From a virus, in the IMG/VR virus record IMGVR_UViG_3300049830_000285, positions 1 to 64,000 of that record: a DNA stretch of 64,000 bases. One strand, given 5' to 3'. This document shows, one piece after another, positions 50,676 through 61,500 of this stretch. A model generated the notes under the pieces. That model had not been told where the DNA came from. It was given only the letters and a program-made list of their open reading frames with translations, and did no database searches. The number at the start of each line of letters is the position of its first letter. The stretch's first letter is position 1. A program made the position numbers and the translations under genes.

Positions 50676-50998
50676 GTGTTGATATCACCAAGACCAAGCC
50701 AAAAATCTTCATCGAAAGGTGGAGATTCAACACTTTGTTTTTCAGACTCTGATTGACTAAAAACTTGTTCATTTGTTGTGGTGTCAAATCGCAAATCTGA
50801 ATATTTTTCTTTTAAACTTGTCATCATGTCGGCGGTAGCGAGTTTAAAATCAGCATGAGACTGTAATGAAATACACAGCCAATTTATTAAATCTTTTTGC
50901 GAAAAATCAGAAGATTTTCTTGCTCTCATGCCGCGAATCATCTGCATTAATTCATTGGCTTCTTGTCTCATTTTATTAATTGCTTCTTTGGGTTCCAT
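50672..50998 (-). CDS. Small helical protein of the tail unit
   Basis: The 108-residue product has a helical first half and an acidic, disordered second half. No family was recognised. It is the last gene of the minus-strand tail operon and begins 1 nt after the preceding stop. The stop is TAG. Confidence 0.6.
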   Translation of the reverse strand: MEPKEAINKMRQEANELMQMIRGMRARKSSDFSQKDLINWLCISLQSHADFKLATADMMTSLKEKYSDLRFDTTTNEQVFSQSESEKQSVESPPFDEDFWLGLGDINT

Positions 50999-50999
50999 A

Positions 51000-51827
51000 T
51001 TAATCCGGTGGTCTATTTGGGTGTCCTATTGGAAAACGATTTTTCCATGTATCAAAATCAAATCCGCTACTATCTTTAATTTCTGGTATATCTATTACAG
51101 TGGTGGAATTGGACGAAACTTGTCTTTCAGTGTAAATACCCATTACGTCAGCTCGCGCCATTCTTACAATTTGCATTCTTTCCCAATCGCCAGCCGTGAT
51201 ATCTTTAAGCTCTTTTAAACTCAATGAACTCCAACCATCGCAAATAGCAATAGTTTCAGGAATAATAGAGGGAATAGGAACACCTTCCTGAGCTTGATTA
51301 TTCAGATATTTTATGGTTGCTTCATAGAGTTTTTGGGCCTCTTGCGTGGTTACACTCGTAATTGCTTTATATTTGTGCCACAGAGCATCTATTACGTCAT
51401 ATTGAAGGCGCTCTAGCACATAACCATCTTTGTTGAAAACAACATTCTGTGATTTTTCATCAGCTATCCAAACAATGGCTCGCGAAAGTGTGTGCCTTCG
51501 TTCATATTCTTCCGAATAATAATCAACATCATTATCTGTTGTGCGAAATGCTTTCAAATCAATATTCATAGCTGTTTGCCAATCTAATTCTGAAACACAA
51601 AAAACAACAATACATTTGTCGATTGGAATATCAAGCAAAAATTGATTATCTATAACATCTGGTAATGTTTTCAGCCATGCTTTGAAATCTAGCTGCATGA
51701 CGACTGGTTCTATTGCTTCAGGGGGTGCGGTAGATTCTCGCTGCAAATCAATAGGCTTGTTGGTTTGTGCCATCTTTGACCTACCAAGCATATTTTGCAT
51801 ATTTTTGATTACTTCTTGTTCATCCAT
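51000..51827 (-). CDS. Hypothetical tail-unit protein
   Basis: The 275-residue product is mixed alpha/beta with a disordered start (about 15-45) and a proline-rich end. Position and composition would allow a tail-assembly chaperone, but no frameshift site joining it to the next gene was found. It overlaps the upstream gene by one base (TAATG style). Confidence 0.6.
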   Translation of the reverse strand: MDEQEVIKNMQNMLGRSKMAQTNKPIDLQRESTAPPEAIEPVVMQLDFKAWLKTLPDVIDNQFLLDIPIDKCIVVFCVSELDWQTAMNIDLKAFRTTDNDVDYYSEEYERRHTLSRAIVWIADEKSQNVVFNKDGYVLERLQYDVIDALWHKYKAITSVTTQEAQKLYEATIKYLNNQAQEGVPIPSIIPETIAICDGWSSLSLKELKDITAGDWERMQIVRMARADVMGIYTERQVSSNSTTVIDIPEIKDSSGFDFDTWKNRFPIGHPNRPPD

Positions 51828-53038
51828 TAGCTTTCTTCCGTATTGCCATCTTCGCTAGTATCTAAAATGACAGTTCCTAAATCAAATTCAGAAACTGGTA
51901 AATCGCTTGTTTTGAATCCCATTTGTATTGCATTGTCGGCTGCGCGAGCAATAAAGTTATACAAGTGATACCAACCCTGACCTGGAATTTGTTTAACAAT
52001 AGGTTTTTGCCATTCAATATTAGACATTGGGAATAAAAACGGCCCACCAAAATACATAGTTAAAGCGCCAGTGTCTGCATTGGTACTTGAAGTCCCCACC
52101 ATAATGGTGTGATTCCTGGAAAAATAGGAAATACTGCCGCTTACTTTACGATTTTTAATTTCAGCAAATCGCGGCCCGTCGGAATCACTATGAGCGCCTT
52201 TGTTACCAGTGAAAACAAAATCAACATCTTGCGTCATGGATAGTTTCATTTCTATAATTCGCATTGATGGTGATTCTTTTTCTAATTCATAAAATGGGAC
52301 TAAGTAGTCTTTCAAAGATTGTAAATCAGTAAAAATATCTTGGGCAGACATGCAATCAATCATACTTGCAGTCCTGTATGCTTGATAATCAGTGGTACCG
52401 CTGTAATCAATAGTGATGGGCGTCACGATATCCATTATTGGTGATTTAATAGCTTTACCACCAGCAAATTCAACATCAATATTTACGGGTGATAAACCAC
52501 CCTCTCCGCTGACAGAAAAAGAAACGCGCTTGAAAAATACCGGCCCGAACATATTTCTACTCAACAATGTAGTGCTCAACATCATTGGCATGGCTGGGAA
52601 CAATACACTTTGCCAAATAGCATATTCTGCGTCATATGTTTCTGCATTTTGATTACCATTAATATCAAAATTTGGTACAAGCGGGCTAAATTCAAATGAA
52701 CCAGTATAAACATGTGCAGTTGCATCGAGATAATTGAATGGCGACACGGTAAAAATGGTTGGTAGCGTTTTGTATAGTCCCTCGCCCTCATCATCATTAT
52801 AGGATTTCAGCCACATTTTGTTCCAAAATGGGTCGCCTTTCTTGATTTTTGAAAAAACACCACGATTGCCAAGTCCCCTTAAATCCCATGTGTATACTTC
52901 TCTAACAGCATCTGGATTATTTCGATATAATCCCGCCGTGACTTGATTCGGGTCGCTCCATATGCTGGAATCTTTTTCTGTCAGTGACATAACGAAGACA
53001 AGATTTTTAGATGCTGGTATGTGAGTAGTTGTTGGCAT
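51827..53038 (-). CDS. Tail structural protein, possibly tube-like
   Basis: The 403-residue product is beta-rich. Near residue 305 it has RKVSGSISYFS, like RTITGTISYKS in the protein encoded at 53451, and both have a long strand-rich C-terminus. A tail-tube or baseplate role is inferred from this and from operon position only. It overlaps both neighbours by one base. Confidence 0.5.
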   Translation of the reverse strand: MPTTTHIPASKNLVFVMSLTEKDSSIWSDPNQVTAGLYRNNPDAVREVYTWDLRGLGNRGVFSKIKKGDPFWNKMWLKSYNDDEGEGLYKTLPTIFTVSPFNYLDATAHVYTGSFEFSPLVPNFDINGNQNAETYDAEYAIWQSVLFPAMPMMLSTTLLSRNMFGPVFFKRVSFSVSGEGGLSPVNIDVEFAGGKAIKSPIMDIVTPITIDYSGTTDYQAYRTASMIDCMSAQDIFTDLQSLKDYLVPFYELEKESPSMRIIEMKLSMTQDVDFVFTGNKGAHSDSDGPRFAEIKNRKVSGSISYFSRNHTIMVGTSSTNADTGALTMYFGGPFLFPMSNIEWQKPIVKQIPGQGWYHLYNFIARAADNAIQMGFKTSDLPVSEFDLGTVILDTSEDGNTEES

Positions 53039-53433
53039 TATTCTTTTCCGCTTGTCATTTTAAGCCATTTTTTAGCTAAGGCTCGCACTAAAGTGTCGTG
53101 CATTTTGCCAACAATATGATTTTCTATTGGAATCATTTGATTATTTGAATCATACAAATTCCATTCTTTAAAAAATCTCAAAACAATAGAACGATAAAAC
53201 ACAGCTCGTCTCACTAAGGTGTCGCCGTTAATGTGATTAATGATAGAAGCATTTTCTAATATTCTTGACATATTATCAAAATCTCTTCCAATCACTGAAC
53301 AATTTAAGGTTTTAGCATTAACATCAGTATCATCTGGTAGCATGACAACTGCAATTAATTTACCTGATTTGTCAACAATGGATTTAAAATACACTGTTAA
53401 TTCAAATGGGTCATCGGAAACAAATACAGACAT
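53038..53433 (-). CDS. Hypothetical tail-unit protein
   Basis: The 131-residue product has a beta-rich first half and a helical, basic C-terminal half. No family was recognised. It lies between two tube-like genes and is translationally coupled to the downstream one. Confidence 0.6.
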   Translation of the reverse strand: MSVFVSDDPFELTVYFKSIVDKSGKLIAVVMLPDDTDVNAKTLNCSVIGRDFDNMSRILENASIINHINGDTLVRRAVFYRSIVLRFFKEWNLYDSNNQMIPIENHIVGKMHDTLVRALAKKWLKMTSGKE

Positions 53434-53450
53434 ATTATCCTTATACGTGT

Positions 53451-54821
53451 TTATGGTTGTGTCGAGTAATCAAGTCTTGGCATATCGTCATAATTTTCAG
53501 CTAACATGCTCCATTCTAATTTACGGTCTACATCACTTTCTGCTTTACCCGAGCCCTTAGATGGAGTCCACGCAACTTCATTGATAGTAATTTGAAAACC
53601 ACCAAAATTAATATTGATACCACCCTTGTTAATACCCGATGGGCCAGCCAATCTTTCAAGCACAGACCATGCATCTAAGGGTGATTTATATGAAATAGTT
53701 CCAGTGATAGTTCTCCCCTCGGAATACAATGATGTAGGGTGATTATTTTCATCATGTCGCTTGGCAGTATTGGTTGCTAATGAATGTGACGTGTAAACGT
53801 CACTCAAATGATTATCTACAACAATACTAATTCCAGTTACAGTAACCGGATGAATGTTTAGCCCTTGATATCCGCCAAATAATTCATTACCAAGTGCCAC
53901 ACCCAACCCAAAAGCGCCAGAAGTGGGAGTTGGAGATGATAGAGTTAGTTCTGAACCAAAAATCAATCGTCCTAAACCCTTTGCTCCCATACTTGTTAGC
54001 AAAGCTTGCTGAACAGCCTTTAGGTCAACTTGTGCTTTTCGAAATGTATTAATATGAGCCAACTCAACATTAAGGTCAATGGATGATTTTAAATCTGAAG
54101 CCTCAATAGTCAATTTGTTAACCAAACATGGAGTCAACATGCCTTCTCTTAAAGACATTAATGAAAAATCAGGCTCTCTTTCTGGCCCTGCGAGCATTGG
54201 TGCAAACGATAGTAATGTTTGCTGAGTGGTATGATTGTATTGTGTCGGATTGATTAGTACAATCTTTCTATCTGCTTTTGAAATTGAATCTACCGTTACT
54301 GTTTCATATTCCTCGCCGCTACCGTCTAATGGGATAATTGTAATCGGAAAGGGAGTAACAAATGTTAAAAAATCAGCAATATTATCTGTGTAAATTTCAG
54401 ATTGACCAGACGTGATAATCGTATCTCCTATGGGTGATATTAGTCTCCCGACTGAAGCTGTCGCGCTACCCCACCACGCTTGTTTACATAAATCCCACAG
54501 AAGCGCTATAACTGGGTCAACCCAACCTTCTGTTGGAATTATGATTGGTACAAGCACATTTGTGCGAGATTTGCGAACACCAATCTGAATGGTTGCTGAT
54601 TCAGCCCCTTCACCCGCTAATCGACTTTGATAGGCGGAGCTTTGCGATAGATTAAAGTCAAAAGATTTTGCTGGAATGACATTATTGGGTTTGATATCAT
54701 TCACATTAAACGTGAAATTATTTTCATTAGGATTATTTTTCAATATTGCCAACAAATCAGTAAAGCCTTGGTCAAAACCAAGGCTCGAATAAAGACTTTG
54801 CATTTCTGAATAATCACTCAT
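53451..54821 (-). CDS. Tail structural protein, possibly tube-like
   Basis: The 456-residue product is beta-rich with few charged patches. The region RTITGTISYKS...GGFQITINEVAWTPS is reminiscent of the final strands of phage tail tube proteins. A related G-x-ISY element occurs in the 403-residue protein downstream. The function is inferred from context. It overlaps the upstream gene by one base. Confidence 0.5.
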   Translation of the reverse strand: MSDYSEMQSLYSSLGFDQGFTDLLAILKNNPNENNFTFNVNDIKPNNVIPAKSFDFNLSQSSAYQSRLAGEGAESATIQIGVRKSRTNVLVPIIIPTEGWVDPVIALLWDLCKQAWWGSATASVGRLISPIGDTIITSGQSEIYTDNIADFLTFVTPFPITIIPLDGSGEEYETVTVDSISKADRKIVLINPTQYNHTTQQTLLSFAPMLAGPEREPDFSLMSLREGMLTPCLVNKLTIEASDLKSSIDLNVELAHINTFRKAQVDLKAVQQALLTSMGAKGLGRLIFGSELTLSSPTPTSGAFGLGVALGNELFGGYQGLNIHPVTVTGISIVVDNHLSDVYTSHSLATNTAKRHDENNHPTSLYSEGRTITGTISYKSPLDAWSVLERLAGPSGINKGGININFGGFQITINEVAWTPSKGSGKAESDVDRKLEWSMLAENYDDMPRLDYSTQP

Positions 54822-57631
54822 TATGGCGCTGTCTCCACCGTAATTAAATCATATACACTCCAGTCAATAGAACCATCTGTCATCAGGCGCAAATTGGCAC
54901 CTGGAACCACTTGAATATCATCAACTCTATCATATAAATCAGAAGCTCCGCCCAATAAAAATCTAGTATCGCGAGATGTTCCACGAGGAATGGTGACGGT
55001 GGGAAGTTGCACCACTTTTCCTGTAGCACCGAGGCGGGCTTTCACTGTTACCAAAAGTTCATTTTTCGTACTAGTGTCTTCACTTGATTCCACATTTTCC
55101 CCAGATTGAGATACGCTTGGGAGTCTTCCACGGTCGGAAGTAATTTCAACGGCTGGTACATAAACAGATAATCTGCGCCCTGTCTGAGCCTTGTTGTTGG
55201 TTAGGCGAATACCACGCCTGGTTAAGTATAATCCAGTTCTTCCGTAATCCAACCAGCCGAGTAAGCGCAAATATGCTGTTTTATTATTTTGAAGTGTCCA
55301 AGTGCCAGTGTTATTTTGTTCACCATCTGGTGCATAACCATATTGACCAGTGACAACTGAAGTGCTGATATATGTACTGATTCTAGCACCAACAGGCGGG
55401 CTGCTTCGCCCAATGACAATCCAATAAGTAGAACCGCCTGATAATACGTAATCAAACTGACTTGTGTAGAAGGCAGGAGAGGTGGTTAAGTCTTTAAAAT
55501 AGATTGGTGTTCCAGCAGCGACAACTGCGCCTGGGCTGCCAGCATTATTTGCGTGCAAATGAATTGTCAGAAAATCATTGTCATTTCTAACAGAACTAGT
55601 TTTTCTAAGTTTTAAACGTAATCCGCCGAGCTGAGTCCCGCTAAACGATGATATTTTAATTGTCTCCGCTTGAGCATGCAATAATTCATCTGCATTCAAT
55701 GTTGGGGTAACACGCACTTTTGTTCCACTCACTTCACCGGGCACAATACCACTCGAATAAGCGCCTCTATGTAAATATATATTTGAACTTGGTGTAGCAG
55801 AGCGACCAATGACAATCCAATATGTCCCGGCAACTAATGTATAAGCCAAGGCTTTATTGAATACTGTATAACCAGTTCCGATTTCGCTGAACAAAATGTT
55901 TTCTCCCTGTTTCATAAACGCACCGGGTTCTCCAGCGGAATCTGCCACTAGGTTTAGTGTGAGATAATCTGTTCCAGTTCCAGTTAATGCGAGAGAAGAT
56001 TTAATTTCTAATTCTATTTCCGTGATAGGAGTGGTGCCACCAACGGTAAATTTAAACGCATCATATGTATTACCAAGTCTTTCTTCTACACTCATTGTAT
56101 CAGTTGGAATGGCAAAAGAACCACTACCAGTTACAGTTCCAACGGTAGTTAATCTTGCCTCTGTTTGGTCTCCAGCTACAGTTGCTCTTCGATAAATATG
56201 ATAAAAGAGAGCACCAGGCACAGAAGACCATGTGAGTTCATTGACAAAATAATTCGAAGAATTTGTATCCGTCGTAGTTACAATATAGCTCGCTGGAGTT
56301 TCTCCATAAGTTGACCCAGACGGTAACACTGCGGAAACTCCGTATACATAAGTTCCTCTTCTTAGAGTTGATGGCACAGATGTAGATGTAAAATTGTGTG
56401 TAGCTAACCCAGAAACTTGTGAATTATTGATTAATGGATTCGTTAAATCATATAAATCGCCTCTAAAAATTCCAAAAGTGTGTTGCAAATCATCGTTATT
56501 GAAGTCGTAATATGCTTTTTTGAATGATTCCGGGAATTCCATCCTTTCAAGGTCATAAAAACTAACACCACGGGCAAAATATGAATTCGCTCTAAATGGC
56601 TGACTGCCCCAATATTGTCTAAAGCTCGGGTTATTGTTCGTGGCAATAGAGTTCGTATAATCTGTTAATGCTGCAATTGCATCACCAAATGATATAGTTT
56701 GTTTAACTTGTTTAAGATTAGCTCTTGATGCTGTGACGATTTTCAAAATAGTCTTAGCGTCACTGGATTCAAAAACAGTAGCATCAGAAGGCCATTCCGA
56801 AACTGTACTTGATATATACGCCGCAGTTGGAGCGACGATATTTGTTGCAATAGTTGGGGCTGTAACCAAAACATTTGCGATTGGCAGCCAATCAGAAGGC
56901 ATTGGGGGATAATATGAAAATACATCCGGGTCTGTCCCCGATGAAACAACTGGTATACCAACTATTGATTGCACCCTTGGCTCATATATGAAATATACTC
57001 GCGTATTTTGCGGAAATATATCACCTAAAATACCATAATTAACTCCATCGGGTGTAAAGCTTGGGTCAACTTGTAATGCAGTTCCATTTGAATTAAAACC
57101 ACTAAAAACAACAAATGATGTTCCAACGTGGGCTTTTAATGGAAATCCAAGATTTACAGGCGTTGCCGTGTCTGCTACATACAAAACTTGGTCTGAGCTT
57201 GAAGCGGATTGTGAAACAACTGTTGAATATAGCTGAGATGCTTTTTTAGCTTCAGATAATGGGAAGCCAAGTTTCACTCCATATTGATATGTATTATCAT
57301 ATTGCTTTGCTGTTGCTCGTGCAATTGGAACTCTTTGTGCCTCAACTGATATTCTTTGAGTCTTATATGCGACAGTACCACCGCTTACTGATACAAAAGT
57401 TGGTTCATTGGCGTGGTCGTAAGTAACACTAAAGCCCCGGGGGGAGCTTTCCAAAACACCAAATCTCGGCAATTGATTTGTAGAAGACAGGTCAGATAAC
57501 TGAGCCATTTCAAATAAAGCCGTACCTGGTGTGTCTTCACTACCTATGCCATCTCTGACACCAATATATGCATCACCCACGGCGCGAGCATATTCGACAA
57601 TATATTCTTCGATTCTTGCAGTTGTTGCCAT
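54821..57631 (-). CDS. Large baseplate/fibre-like protein with repeated beta domains
   Basis: The 936-residue product has an N-terminal segment typical of baseplate-type proteins and an FN3-like domain (about 415-490: TYVYGVSAVLPSG, LTWSSVPGALFYHIYRR). Two copies of a jelly-roll-like domain follow (about 520-625 and 645-745), each ending in TYWIVIGRS. A C-terminal domain of about 100 residues closes it. The repeated domain also occurs twice in the 1539-residue protein encoded upstream. It is probably an adhesive structural protein of the tail tip. Confidence 0.65.
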   Translation of the reverse strand: MATTARIEEYIVEYARAVGDAYIGVRDGIGSEDTPGTALFEMAQLSDLSSTNQLPRFGVLESSPRGFSVTYDHANEPTFVSVSGGTVAYKTQRISVEAQRVPIARATAKQYDNTYQYGVKLGFPLSEAKKASQLYSTVVSQSASSSDQVLYVADTATPVNLGFPLKAHVGTSFVVFSGFNSNGTALQVDPSFTPDGVNYGILGDIFPQNTRVYFIYEPRVQSIVGIPVVSSGTDPDVFSYYPPMPSDWLPIANVLVTAPTIATNIVAPTAAYISSTVSEWPSDATVFESSDAKTILKIVTASRANLKQVKQTISFGDAIAALTDYTNSIATNNNPSFRQYWGSQPFRANSYFARGVSFYDLERMEFPESFKKAYYDFNNDDLQHTFGIFRGDLYDLTNPLINNSQVSGLATHNFTSTSVPSTLRRGTYVYGVSAVLPSGSTYGETPASYIVTTTDTNSSNYFVNELTWSSVPGALFYHIYRRATVAGDQTEARLTTVGTVTGSGSFAIPTDTMSVEERLGNTYDAFKFTVGGTTPITEIELEIKSSLALTGTGTDYLTLNLVADSAGEPGAFMKQGENILFSEIGTGYTVFNKALAYTLVAGTYWIVIGRSATPSSNIYLHRGAYSSGIVPGEVSGTKVRVTPTLNADELLHAQAETIKISSFSGTQLGGLRLKLRKTSSVRNDNDFLTIHLHANNAGSPGAVVAAGTPIYFKDLTTSPAFYTSQFDYVLSGGSTYWIVIGRSSPPVGARISTYISTSVVTGQYGYAPDGEQNNTGTWTLQNNKTAYLRLLGWLDYGRTGLYLTRRGIRLTNNKAQTGRRLSVYVPAVEITSDRGRLPSVSQSGENVESSEDTSTKNELLVTVKARLGATGKVVQLPTVTIPRGTSRDTRFLLGGASDLYDRVDDIQVVPGANLRLMTDGSIDWSVYDLITVETAP

Positions 57632-58500
57632 TATGTTATCAATGTAATCCCTAAAACTTCACTTAAATATTGCTCTAATCTTGCTGGCATAATATTGCTA
57701 CCACTTTTTTGCCAATAATGTAGAAAATCTGGCTCCCACGTCGGTAGTTGAACCCAAGTGTTTACAATATTTTGTACAGCATTCTCTGAAATATTTACAC
57801 CAGCTATCACATTGTTATAATTCGTAATAGCTGCTGGAATAAGAGTAACACCCATGTTTTCTTCTGCATAACCGCCCCAGCCTCTTGGTTTTCTAACATC
57901 AATTAAGTGTGTTTCTATGCGATTTTTATAGCTTTCATTAGAATCATAATAAGTGATATCCATGATAAAGCGATAGATTTCCAAAATAAAGCCACTACTC
58001 GGTGGCGCGACAGGTGTAATATCTCCATTTTGTAAAGCTGATATTGCTGTGTCGATATCAAAATCTTTATTCATTAATATTCTCGTTCCAGTGCCGTTAG
58101 TGCCGCCTCTTAACAATAGTGGGACAATAGTTGGTGCTGTTGGAGCTGTATTACTTTGCAAAAATATACTACCAAAAGCATAAACATTTTGTAACGGTTC
58201 TGCGCCACCAATATCCAACAATGATGACAGAGATAATCCAGATTCAACAGAGGGAATATTCAATAAGTCTCCCTCTTGTCTGGTGACGCCAATACTTATT
58301 ACCGCTTCCTTGGCATAATTAGTCGTCAATTGTGGTTCAACAGAGGCGTATCCCCAACATAAATCTAAATCCCTGACCGTAAGATTCACACCCATCGCGA
58401 ATTCCTCTAAAGACAATGATGTGTCTTGCGAAGAATAGATTAAATCTCTTCCTCGCAGCATCGAATCTAAAACATTCGCTGTGTATTTATTTGGTGACAT
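57631..58500 (-). CDS. Hypothetical tail-unit protein
   Basis: The 289-residue product was not recognised. It is mixed alpha/beta and has no catalytic motif. It lies between two large beta-rich proteins and overlaps both by one base, so a baseplate role is likely by context. Confidence 0.6.
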   Translation of the reverse strand: MSPNKYTANVLDSMLRGRDLIYSSQDTSLSLEEFAMGVNLTVRDLDLCWGYASVEPQLTTNYAKEAVISIGVTRQEGDLLNIPSVESGLSLSSLLDIGGAEPLQNVYAFGSIFLQSNTAPTAPTIVPLLLRGGTNGTGTRILMNKDFDIDTAISALQNGDITPVAPPSSGFILEIYRFIMDITYYDSNESYKNRIETHLIDVRKPRGWGGYAEENMGVTLIPAAITNYNNVIAGVNISENAVQNIVNTWVQLPTWEPDFLHYWQKSGSNIMPARLEQYLSEVLGITLIT

Positions 58501-61500
58501 TATGTGCTCCTCAACACTAAGATGTCGCCAGGGGGCGCACCATGAGTCGATGTTGAAAACGCATCAGATGTTTTACCAACAGAAAGAAAAACAATTCGGT
58601 CTGCGTTATTTGGTGTTATTTGTACAGGGATAGGCGCAATATCTGTGGCACCGAGACTAACATAAGCGGCTAAATTGGATGGTGGAGACCATTCTAGATG
58701 TAATTTTTCATTATCAGAACCATCGTATGGAGCACCATAATAGTGTTCTACTACAACAGAATAGTAAAGTCCAGATGTTAATGATGGTGTCATGGCTGTT
58801 AATATTTGCTGACTATTAGGGTCAGCAGTAGGCCATGAATCAATTAATAATTCTCCTTCAAAATAAACTCGAACGCCGTCATTAAATGTTGCTTTAATAC
58901 GATGTGCTCCGGTCTCTAAAGCCTGTACACTGCTTTCAAAGCGACCGTTGAAGTACGTACTCTGAGTGGTGCTAAAGTCATAGCTTGTGTAGTTTAATGT
59001 ATTAGTCATAACATCAACGTCGGGCGCAACATTAATATCAATAAACTTGTAACTACCAGAATTTCTTTTCCACCACAAATTTCTCCAACCTTGCGCAGCA
59101 GGAAGCTTAACAGTGTAATCGTATGTTGTACCACCGATTTCGTACCTTACACATACGTAAATATCTTTACTTCTCCGAACATATGACCAGGAAAACCCGT
59201 CATTAACAGCCCTTGGGTAAATAGATATTGGGCCGGATGTTGGCATTTTATCACATGTAAATGCCCAATATCCATCCACTTTGTAAATAGATGTATGCTC
59301 TCTTGCGGTATTTGGGCCTGGTAGATATTGCAAGATGTTGGCAGTCGAGCGATTGAATGCGCCCAAGATAAAGCGACTCGATTGATAGAACTTAAACCAC
59401 GCAGAGCCAGAATCTACCTGCCAAACATTTGCACTATCTGTTTTAGCAACATGTTCTGGGCTTGAACCTTTATCAATAACAACAACTCCGCCAGATACCT
59501 GAGCGTTTTTGGTTAACACAAACCAATAATTACTCCCGATTGTTGCGCCATCTATCGCAAATGTAAATTCTTGCCATGTATTTGTAAGTGTGTTGATTCT
59601 TATAAAACTACCATCCAGTGCCTGTACAACCACTGGTACACCGCCACCAGCATCACTGTAAATAAATGCAGTGAATTTATCATCTGAACTATTGTATGGT
59701 ATTAATGTTAAATTAGTTGAGTCGGGAATGAATTTCATTCTTATAACGAACGAGCGCATCTGTGATACAAGAGATGCTGACGCGAGATAAATAGCTTGTG
59801 ATTTGGCCAAAAATGGCTCTTCAAACCCAGTGTATGCATTTCCACTGTGGTCAATAAGCAAAGCCCCGGAAGCTGGCGATACATTATCATAACATTTAAA
59901 CCAAGCACCGCCACTGCCAACTCTCCATGTGTCTGCACTTGGGGTATCCCACATTGTTGAGTTCCATAGATAAGAAATACCGCCGCCAGTTGGATTAGAG
60001 CCATTGACGCTATCAAATACAATTGTTCCGCCCTCGGTGGGAGCGCTTTTTTCTAACACAATCCAATATTTAGTTCCAGTGGATAAGCTCGCGTACAGAT
60101 TGCATCTAAATTCTTGATATGCACTTGTGAACGAACTATAGCTAATTTCCCCACCTGTGACAATTAATTCTCCGGGAATATTTTGAGCATTGTCATTAAC
60201 TGTATTTGAATATAGAGAAACGGTGATATGTTCGCTGTTCGTATTTGTCAACAATCCTGTTGTATTTGCAATGTCAAATACACATTTTGCCTTAAATGAA
60301 AATTCTCCCACTCCACTGGCGTCAGTTGTCGATAAGTAAAAACCAATAGAAGTAGACACAAATGGTTTTTCTTTTCCAGTATTAGCAGAAGCATCTAGTG
60401 CTGCATCACTGGGAAGTTGAGCCTGTGTGCCAAAATTTTCTAAATCGCCAGCCGCTAGATTAGATGGTGCAATAGTAAAAGAATCAGAGCGCAGACTTGA
60501 CAACGGCGGCATTGCCTCTTCTCCATCGCTTTGTATTGCCCCAAAATACGGATTTGTATTTTCTTTCCAATATGGAATCGTCGCGAAGCTATAATCAGAA
60601 ATACTAATAGATGCGCCTCGCAGTGCAACAAAATCATTTGGATACTGACGTAAATCAACAGTGTAAAATTCGCCGCCAGAATCGAGATATAGTTGAACAA
60701 ATATATCTATTTGTTCCTGGGTGTATCCTTGATTTTCCAGATTTTTTCTAAATTGTGCTTCTGTTGTTTTGGTTTCATCTTCTGGCGCAACAACTTTTGT
60801 ATATAAAGTGCGATAATCTCCCATAGATAAATCTGGAACTATACCAGCATAACCATGTAGTCTCCACTCATCTATAGTTTCAAGAGTACCACTTGCCCTT
60901 GATGCTCTTTCTTCGTCGGTGCCTTTCTTGTAATAACCAATTGTTGTTAAACCCTGAGATATTCTATTGGCATACTCTTGATTAGTAAGATAATATTTAG
61001 AAGCCATAATATCCCAATCTTTTTGAAATGTATTTTCATCAATGTCTTCGAGAAGTAGGCGCAGTTTATAATCTAACCCAATTCGAACACCAGCGGAGTC
61101 AGTATCCAGCACACTACAGGATTCAGATGGTTCAAGAAAAATCTCAAATTTGGTTGGGATATTAAATCTATTGTTTTTGAGATACAATTTATCTGAATCA
61201 AATCTTAAAACTTCCGTAGAAGGTGGTAAACCAGATAATTCTTCAATCATTCCTCTCGCAGAAGCAGTAAATTGAAATGCTATTGGCGTTTCATCAACCG
61301 CCGCTTGTAGTAATGGATTGTGTGGTTTCTTTAACAATCCGCGAAATGTTTGCGAAGCATTTCCATCTGGATTTACCAATGCAAGGCGTGAATTAGCCAG
61401 TGTATTTGGTGTCCTGGAGCCTGGGACAACCAAATGAAAAGCCGCATTCAAAACGGGATTGTTAAAATGAGTTGAGCGATAATTTTGTACCGTTTTAGCC

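Noticed and set aside
50672-51827. Programmed frameshift joining two tail-assembly-chaperone-like genes
   Set aside because: The genes are adjacent but no convincing slippery heptamer was found near the junction, and the second gene has its own ATG.
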